A stretch of DNA of 64,000 nucleotides from Mycolicibacterium rutilum (GTDB taxonomy: Bacteria; Actinomycetota; Actinomycetes; Mycobacteriales; Mycobacteriaceae). The translations under genes and the position numbers were made by a program. This document shows positions 59,428 to 64,000 of the stretch, piece by piece. Positions within the stretch are counted from its first letter, which is position 1; the number at the start of each line of letters is the position of its first letter. The notes under the pieces are model-generated. The model made no database searches. It saw nothing but the letters and a program-made list of their open reading frames with translations, and was not told the origin of the DNA. The stretch is from the NCBI RefSeq assembly GCF_900108565.1, contig NZ_LT629971.1, positions 3,968,001 through 4,032,000 of the forward strand. Reading direction: 5' to 3'.

Positions 59428-60174
59428 TCAGCCGGCCGACGCGCCGCTGCTGTCGCCGGAGTCGCCGGTACCACCGGCCGGACCCGAGGTGTCCGCGCCC
59501 GCGGTACCGCCGGTGGCGTCACCGGCGTCAGGCTGCGAAGTGCCCTGCGCGACATCGGAAACCTGGTCGGCGCCGGCGTACGTCGTGCCGCGCAGCTCCT
59601 GGTTGATCACCGCGTCCTGATACGAGATCGCGTCCGCATCGGAATCGACCGACAGCACGTTGGCCGACACCGCTGCGCTGATCGGCGCCGCCACGTTGGC
59701 GTTGGCCGCCACCGCGCCGGCGATGGGCGCGGTCAAGTCGGTGTCGAGGTCGACGTTGACATCGACGTTGAGCAGCGGACCTTCCAGGGTGGACAGGTCG
59801 CCCACCTCGACGGTGCCGCCGTCGTCGGGGGGCGGCGGCGCGGGATCGCCGTCGGCTTCGTCGGTCTGGTCGATCGCGCTGTCCTGCGTCGAGATCGCCG
59901 TCGCATCGGCTTCGATGATCTGATCGACCGCGGCGTTCTGGTCCACCATCGCGCCGGCTGTCGAGTTGTAGGACAACACGTTGGCACCGGCAGCGGCGTC
60001 GATCGGTGCGGCCACGTTGAGTTGTGCCGCGACCGCGAGATCGATCGGTGATGCCACGTCGAGGAACACGTCGACGTCGACATTGAGATCGAGGATCGAG
60101 ACGACTTCCTTGTCGGGCAGCGCCGTGGCTACTTCGGCGTCGATCTCTTCCGGGGTGAGTCCTTGCGTACTCAT
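59428..60174 (-). CDS. Ala/Asp-rich protein with an internal duplication, candidate protease substrate
   Basis: 248 residues from ATG 60174 with GGAGAAG upstream. It starts MSTQGLTPEEIDAEVATALP, then has two copies of about 55 residues. Copy one (29-83) reads LNVDVDVFLDVASPIDLAVA, QLNVAAPIDAAAGANVLS. Copy two (136-190) reads VDVNVDLDTDLTAPIAGAVA, ANVAAPISAAVSANVLS. The end is Gly/Ser/Asp-rich and disordered. No cysteine, Trp or signal peptide. The shared operon with the PqqD/M50 protease suggests it is a substrate or partner. Confidence 0.7.
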   Translation of the reverse strand: MSTQGLTPEEIDAEVATALPDKEVVSILDLNVDVDVFLDVASPIDLAVAAQLNVAAPIDAAAGANVLSYNSTAGAMVDQNAAVDQIIEADATAISTQDSAIDQTDEADGDPAPPPPDDGGTVEVGDLSTLEGPLLNVDVNVDLDTDLTAPIAGAVAANANVAAPISAAVSANVLSVDSDADAISYQDAVINQELRGTTYAGADQVSDVAQGTSQPDAGDATGGTAGADTSGPAGGTGDSGDSSGASAG

Positions 60175-60254
60175 GCTCTTCTCCCTGGCCGGCCCGACGT
60201 TGCTGCCATCGGGACATCGGAATGGACTTCGGTGCTGAGAGACGTACCCACGAA

Positions 60255-60286
60255 TGTTCATGATCAACAACATTTTTCGACGAAAA
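60255..60286. promoter_or_regulatory. Two palindromes upstream of the repeat protein/protease operon
   Basis: TGTTCATGATCAACA (60255-60269) and TTTTCGACGAAAA (60274-60286) lie 80 to 112 bp upstream of the 60174 start. The first is an imperfect inverted repeat, the second perfect around one base. They are the only AT-rich stretch near and may be operators or part of the promoter of this operon. Confidence 0.4.
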
Positions 60287-60407
60287 TTGACTCACGCGGA
60301 GAACGCGCAGGTGATGTGCCGCTGACCTAATTAACTTGGCGCGGCCGTTTTTCGCAGGCCACCCCATGTCCGGCGGGCCGCCGAAAACCCGCTACGAGTT
60401 TGCTAGC

Positions 60408-61769
60408 TCACGAGGTCGGCGGGGCCGACCAGTGCACGACCTTCACCGCTGTCATCTCGTCGAGCAACTCGGGTCCGAACCCGAAACCGTTGCCGCTGGC
60501 GCGGCGCGGCTGTGACGCTCCGCCGGGCGCGCCGCCGAACACATCGTTGATCTTGACGGTGCCGACCGGCAGCGCGCGCCAGGCCTCCTGTGCGTGCGCC
60601 ATGTCCGGGGTGAGCACGGTGGCGGCCAATCCGTAGCGGTCGTCGGCGGCCGCACGCAACGCGGCGGCGAAGTCCGGGCACACGCGCACCGGAGCGACCG
60701 GCCCGAACGTCTCGTCCCGGAGCACCGCCATATCGGGGGTGCAGTCGGCGAGCACGGTGGGCGGATAGAACGATCCGGGCCCCTCGGGCGTCGCGCCACC
60801 GATCAGCAGTCGTGCGCCGTTGGCGACCGCGTCGTCGACATGGCTCTGCACGACGGCGCGCTGCCGTCGGTCCACCATCGGTCCGATCCGGTCCGCCCAG
60901 TCGCGGGCCTGCGTGACCAGTTCGGTGAGGAACGCGTCGGACACCGATTCGTGGACGAAGATCCGTTCCACCGACACGCAGATCTGACCGGCGTTGGCGA
61001 ACGCTCCCAGCGCGGCCTGCTCCGCGGCCCACCGGGGATCCACTCCGGCGTCGACGATCAGCGCATCGTTACCGCCGTTCTCCAGAACGGTTTTCGCGCC
61101 ACGTTCGGCGCACACCCGCGAGATCGCGTTGCCCGTCGCGCTGCTCCCGACGTGCGACACGACGTCGACGTCGTCGGCGACGAGGTACGCACCGACAGTG
61201 CCGTCGCCGTCGACGATCTCGAGCACGCCGTCCGGCAGCTGTTCGGCCAGCAGCTCGGCGAAGCGCCGCCCGGTCTGCGGGCAGCGTTCACTGGGCTTGT
61301 GCACCACGGTGTTTCCGGTGACCAGCGCCGCGCCCAGCAGACCGGCGGCCACCGCGACCGGATCGTTCCACGGCGTCAGCACCGCCACCACGCCGCGCGG
61401 TTCAGGGATCATCAAATCCGTTGCCGCCCAAGCGCCGTGCAGACTGCGGCCGCGGTGCAGCGGGCCCAGCTCGGCGTACTGCACCAGGGTGCCCACACCC
61501 GCCTCGACCCCGCCTATCGCGTCGTCACGCAGCTTGCCTGTCTCGCGTTCGTTGAGTGCGGCCAGTTCGTCGGCCGCTGCGCGCACCGACTCGGCGGCCT
61601 TGGCCAGCGCCGCCGCGCGGTCGGCGGCCGGGGTGCGCGCCCATCCGGGGGCCGCGGCGCGCGCCCGCGCCACCGCCTCGGCACAGGTCGCGGAATCGGT
61701 GATCGGGATCCGGGTGACCAGGTCGCCGGTTCGAGGGTCCACAACGGTCAAATCCATCGTCTGCGGCAT
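60408..61769 (-). CDS. Aldehyde dehydrogenase family protein
   Basis: 453 residues from ATG 61769. NAD-binding TPWNDPVAVAAGL (N135), KPSERCPQTGR, VVSHVGSSATGNAI and the catalytic E230 (LENGGND) and C264 (NAGQICVSVERI). The final ETFGPVAPVRV segment is normal. It oxidises aldehydes to acids or semialdehydes. ENGGN replaces the common ELGGN. The SRPBCC gene lies 35 bp upstream on the same strand. Substrate unknown. Confidence 0.9.
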   Translation of the reverse strand: MPQTMDLTVVDPRTGDLVTRIPITDSATCAEAVARARAAAPGWARTPAADRAAALAKAAESVRAAADELAALNERETGKLRDDAIGGVEAGVGTLVQYAELGPLHRGRSLHGAWAATDLMIPEPRGVVAVLTPWNDPVAVAAGLLGAALVTGNTVVHKPSERCPQTGRRFAELLAEQLPDGVLEIVDGDGTVGAYLVADDVDVVSHVGSSATGNAISRVCAERGAKTVLENGGNDALIVDAGVDPRWAAEQAALGAFANAGQICVSVERIFVHESVSDAFLTELVTQARDWADRIGPMVDRRQRAVVQSHVDDAVANGARLLIGGATPEGPGSFYPPTVLADCTPDMAVLRDETFGPVAPVRVCPDFAAALRAAADDRYGLAATVLTPDMAHAQEAWRALPVGTVKINDVFGGAPGGASQPRRASGNGFGFGPELLDEMTAVKVVHWSAPPTS

Positions 61770-61804
61770 CGAACGGTGTTACCCGCTGCGGATCCGCTCA
61801 ACCG

Positions 61805-62236
61805 CTAGCCGTAGAGCTCCTCGAACCGCCGGATCGAGCGGTCGATGTCGCCCTTGACCGCGCGCGCCGCGGCCGCCCCGATCGGGCCGAACAGCGGCGC
61901 GCCGCCGAGATTGAGGGTGAGGGTGAACGCGCTGCCGGTTTTCGTCGGCGCCACCTTCATCGTCAGGCCGTACCGGGTGCCGCCGACACCGTTGCCGCTC
62001 ACCTCGATCAGCGTGGGCGGCTCGTACTTCTTGATGGTCCAGGTGACCCGGTTGCGCAGCCCCTTGGCTCCCGCCACGCCGACGATCTGGGTGCCGACCG
62101 ACAGCTCGTCGGGCAACTCGCTGCGCCAGCCCTCGTGCATCACCAACCAGTCGCCGAGGGAGTTCAGGTCCGACACGTGTGCCCACGCGTCGGCCGGGCT
62201 CAGCGTCAGTTCGCGGGCCAACTCGAGTTTCGCCAT
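61805..62236 (-). CDS. SRPBCC family protein
   Basis: 143 residues from ATG 62236. Start AKLELARELTLSPADAWAHV, then SDLNSLGDWLVMHEGWRSEL, then TWTIKKYEPPTLIEVSG, KTGSAFTLTLNLGGAPLFGP and helix VKGDIDRSIRRFEELY: the helix-grip fold that binds hydrophobic ligands. The type is the 'polyketide cyclase/dehydrase' group common in mycobacteria. It follows the histidine kinase by 13 bp and may be in its operon. Confidence 0.82.
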   Translation of the reverse strand: MAKLELARELTLSPADAWAHVSDLNSLGDWLVMHEGWRSELPDELSVGTQIVGVAGAKGLRNRVTWTIKKYEPPTLIEVSGNGVGGTRYGLTMKVAPTKTGSAFTLTLNLGGAPLFGPIGAAAARAVKGDIDRSIRRFEELYG

Positions 62237-62249
62237 GCCCGGATGGTAG

Positions 62250-63599
62250 TCAGCTCGGCGCCGGCAACCGCAGCACGAGTCGCGCGCCGCCGAGCGGGCT
62301 GGCCTCCATCGCGGCGGTGCCGCCGTGCAACTCGGCCTGCTGGGCGACGAGCGCCAAGCCCAGCCCGGAACCCGACCGCGCCGCCGTCGACCCGCGGGAG
62401 AACCGCGCGAAGACCGCGGCCCGCTCGTCTTCGGGGATGCCGCTGCCGTTGTCGTCGACGGTGATCGTGACACCGGCGCCGGAACTGCCCACGCCGAGCA
62501 CGATCTCGGTGGCGCCGCCGTGTTTGATCGCGTTGGTGATCGCATTGTCGATGACCAGGCGCAACCCGGCTGGCAGCCCGACCATCAGCACGGTCGTCGA
62601 CGACCCCAGCGACACCCGCAGCCCGGGATAGTTGCGCATCGCGTCGTGCGCGGCGCGGTCGAGCAGCTCGGTGATGTCGACGGGCACGAAGTCGTCGACG
62701 GTGGTCAGCTCACCCTGGGCGAGCCGTTCGAGCGCGGTCAGCGTGGCCTCGATGCGGCTCTGGGTGCGCATGACGTCGGCGATGACCTCCTGGCGCTGTT
62801 CGTCGCGCATCTGCAGCGTCGACAGCACCTCCAGGTTGGTGCGCATGGCGGTCAGCGGGGTGCGCAGTTCATGCGACGCCACCGCCGCGAAATCGCGGGC
62901 CGACTCCAAGGCGGCGCGGGTGCGCTGCTGTTCGTCGCCGATGCGGGCCAGCATGCCCTCGACCGCCTCGGCGATCTCGACGGCCTCCTGGACCCCGCGC
63001 ACCTGCACCTCGTCAGGCTTGGACTGCGCGTTGATCGCCCGCGCCTGCTGGGCCAGCACCCGGAACGGATTGATCATGATCGACCACATCACCGACCCGA
63101 CGATGACGGTGCCGACGATCACGCCCGCGCAGATCAGCAGGACGCGCCGGTGCAGTTCGTCGATGCGGCGCTGGGTCTCGGCCAGCGGCGCGCCGATCGC
63201 GATCGAGGTGTCCCCCGCGTTGAACGTGCGTACCCGGTACTCGACACCGTCGATCGTGGTGTCGGTGTAGCCGACGTCGAACTGCGGCAGCACGATGTCG
63301 CGCGGGATCGACACGGTGATCCCGTCGACGCGTGCCGTGCGCACCAACCCGCCGTCCGGGACCGGCTGGTCCACCGTGTCCTGCTGGGCGGTGCGCAGCA
63401 GGGTGCTGATGTCGCCGAGGCTGCTCACCGAGTCCAGCCGCCGATCCAGCTGGCTGTACTGATCGTTGGTGACGCCGAACCACACCCAGGCGCCCAGGAT
63501 GACCACCAGCGCCACCACCGACAAGGCTGCCACGACCACGATCACGCGCAGCGACATCAGCGGGGTCAGGAGCCGGTACAGGCGTCCGCCGAGTTTCAC
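62250..63599 (-). CDS. PrrB-like sensor histidine kinase
   Basis: 449 residues from GTG 63599. Two membrane helices (19-39 and 153-176) enclose an outer sensor domain. A HAMP-like region (177-228) precedes the H-box DFAAVASHELRTPLTAMRTN with H243, and the ATPase domain has AITNAIKHGGATEIV, VDDNGSGIPEDER and SGSGLGLALVAQQAELHGG. Overall similarity to M. tuberculosis PrrB (446 residues) is strong throughout the kinase half. The usual partner prrA is not beside it: an SGNH hydrolase comes upstream. It may be a paralog without a local regulator. Confidence 0.85.
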   Translation of the reverse strand: MKLGGRLYRLLTPLMSLRVIVVVAALSVVALVVILGAWVWFGVTNDQYSQLDRRLDSVSSLGDISTLLRTAQQDTVDQPVPDGGLVRTARVDGITVSIPRDIVLPQFDVGYTDTTIDGVEYRVRTFNAGDTSIAIGAPLAETQRRIDELHRRVLLICAGVIVGTVIVGSVMWSIMINPFRVLAQQARAINAQSKPDEVQVRGVQEAVEIAEAVEGMLARIGDEQQRTRAALESARDFAAVASHELRTPLTAMRTNLEVLSTLQMRDEQRQEVIADVMRTQSRIEATLTALERLAQGELTTVDDFVPVDITELLDRAAHDAMRNYPGLRVSLGSSTTVLMVGLPAGLRLVIDNAITNAIKHGGATEIVLGVGSSGAGVTITVDDNGSGIPEDERAAVFARFSRGSTAARSGSGLGLALVAQQAELHGGTAAMEASPLGGARLVLRLPAPS

Positions 63600-63619
63600 G
63601 ATCGAAACGATAGGTGCGA

Positions 63620-64000
63620 TCAGATCGGACGCGGCAACTGCGCGCCGATCAGTGGCGCGATCTTTTCCGCCATGTAGGTGTGGCCGGCATCGGTGGGATG
63701 CACCCCGTCGGCGCCGATCAGCTCCGGCTTGCCGACGAACCAGCCCAGCGCGATCGGGTCGATGAACGTCGCGCCGGCCAACCGGGCCTGATAGCGCAGG
63801 GTGTCGCGGATCCGCACGATCGTGCCGGGCACGTCGGCGGTCGGCCACGGCGGGCCGATCACCAGGAAGTTCGCCGACGGTGCGAGCCGGCGCGCCAGCT
63901 GGAAGGTGCCGTAGACCAGGATCGAGTACTGGGTCGGGTCGACGTTCTGGTCGTTGCGGGACCCGTAGAACACCACCAACCGGTCGTCGGGTTTGACGGT
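63620..64000 (-). CDS. SGNH/GDSL-type hydrolase, C-terminal part (5' truncated by window edge)
   Basis: The frame is open at the window edge, so the N-terminal GDS motif lies outside. The visible 126 residues show the third block FYGSRNDQN (relative of GxND), a central VYGTFQLARRLAPSANFLVI, and block V DGVHPTDAGHTYMAEKIAPL with the catalytic Asp and His. Such esterases act on acyl groups of small molecules or wall glycans. The stop lies 20 bp before the PrrB-like kinase start. A signal peptide, if any, is out of view. Confidence 0.8.
   Translation of the reverse strand, partial: TVKPDDRLVVFYGSRNDQNVDPTQYSILVYGTFQLARRLAPSANFLVIGPPWPTADVPGTIVRIRDTLRYQARLAGATFIDPIALGWFVGKPELIGADGVHPTDAGHTYMAEKIAPLIGAQLPRPI

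Noticed and set aside
1..64000. CRISPR array, tRNA, rRNA or prophage
   Set aside because: No spaced direct repeats, cloverleaf-like sequence, rRNA segment or phage structural gene was seen; the only mobile remnant is the IS481 stump.

Overview
The window looks like chromosomal DNA of a fast-growing mycobacterium (Mycolicibacterium type). It is GC-rich and uses many GTG starts. It carries an antigen-85-type mycolyltransferase (42801-43760), the long mycobacterial isocitrate lyase 2 (54558-56858), a RipD-like inactive NlpC/P60 protein (48973-49515), a PrrB-like histidine kinase (62250-63599), many single-enzyme lipid and xenobiotic genes, and secreted or lipoproteins with typical mycobacterial signals. 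I saw no rRNA, tRNA, CRISPR array or complete mobile element.

Layout. 1-6213: the end of a LuxR-type regulator, a zinc alcohol dehydrogenase, and a tightly overlapping minus-strand operon (alpha/beta hydrolase, RclA-like flavoprotein, isochorismatase-type hydrolase) preceded by an unknown gene. 6214-13340: an accessory, partly decayed stretch. It holds a mazE-like antitoxin with a broken mazF, an IS481 transposase stump with a perfect 15-bp inverted repeat, an aldo/keto reductase, three small secreted proteins (two are paralogs), DUF3297 and DUF4304 proteins, a VapBC pair, and a stump of an alpha/beta hydrolase. 13360-22674: oxidoreductases and regulators, including a GMC oxidase, an SDR, and a TetR/NmrA/FAD-oxidase operon, then a permease, SRPBCC, crotonase and metallo-hydrolase genes. 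22737-30750: an FKBP lipoprotein, a ParD-like/zeta-like toxin-antitoxin pair behind a double palindrome, a ThrE exporter, an SDR, and a solute-binding lipoprotein/TetR/ureohydrolase unit with no transporter permease beside it. 30999-34039: three overlapping single-pass membrane proteins converging on a multi-pass protein.

34058-48961: a GAF-LuxR regulator divergent from an acyl-CoA synthetase, DJ-1/PfpI, RNase Z, DUF4383 and two MOSC proteins, a geranylgeranyl-reductase-like flavoprotein with an internal deletion, the antigen-85 protein followed by a strong hairpin, a second acyl-CoA ligase, a haloalkane-dehalogenase-like hydrolase, an acyl-CoA-dehydrogenase-type flavoprotein and small exported proteins. 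48973-64000: RipD, L-2-hydroxyglutarate oxidase, an SDR/FAH pair, a methyltransferase divergent from an AraC regulator, isocitrate lyase 2, then a two-gene unit of an M50-like membrane metalloprotease with a PqqD-like front end and a duplicated Ala/Asp-rich protein. An aldehyde dehydrogenase, an SRPBCC protein, the PrrB-like kinase and a truncated SGNH hydrolase complete the window.

The strongest candidate for an undescribed system is the two-gene unit at 56863-60174: a membrane zinc protease carrying its own possible peptide-recognition domain, next to a cysteine-free repeat protein that could be its substrate. The repeated use of 4-bp stop/start overlaps marks the other likely operons (2434-5338, 12565-13199, 16245-19080, 27425-29625, 30999-32814, 36721-37691).
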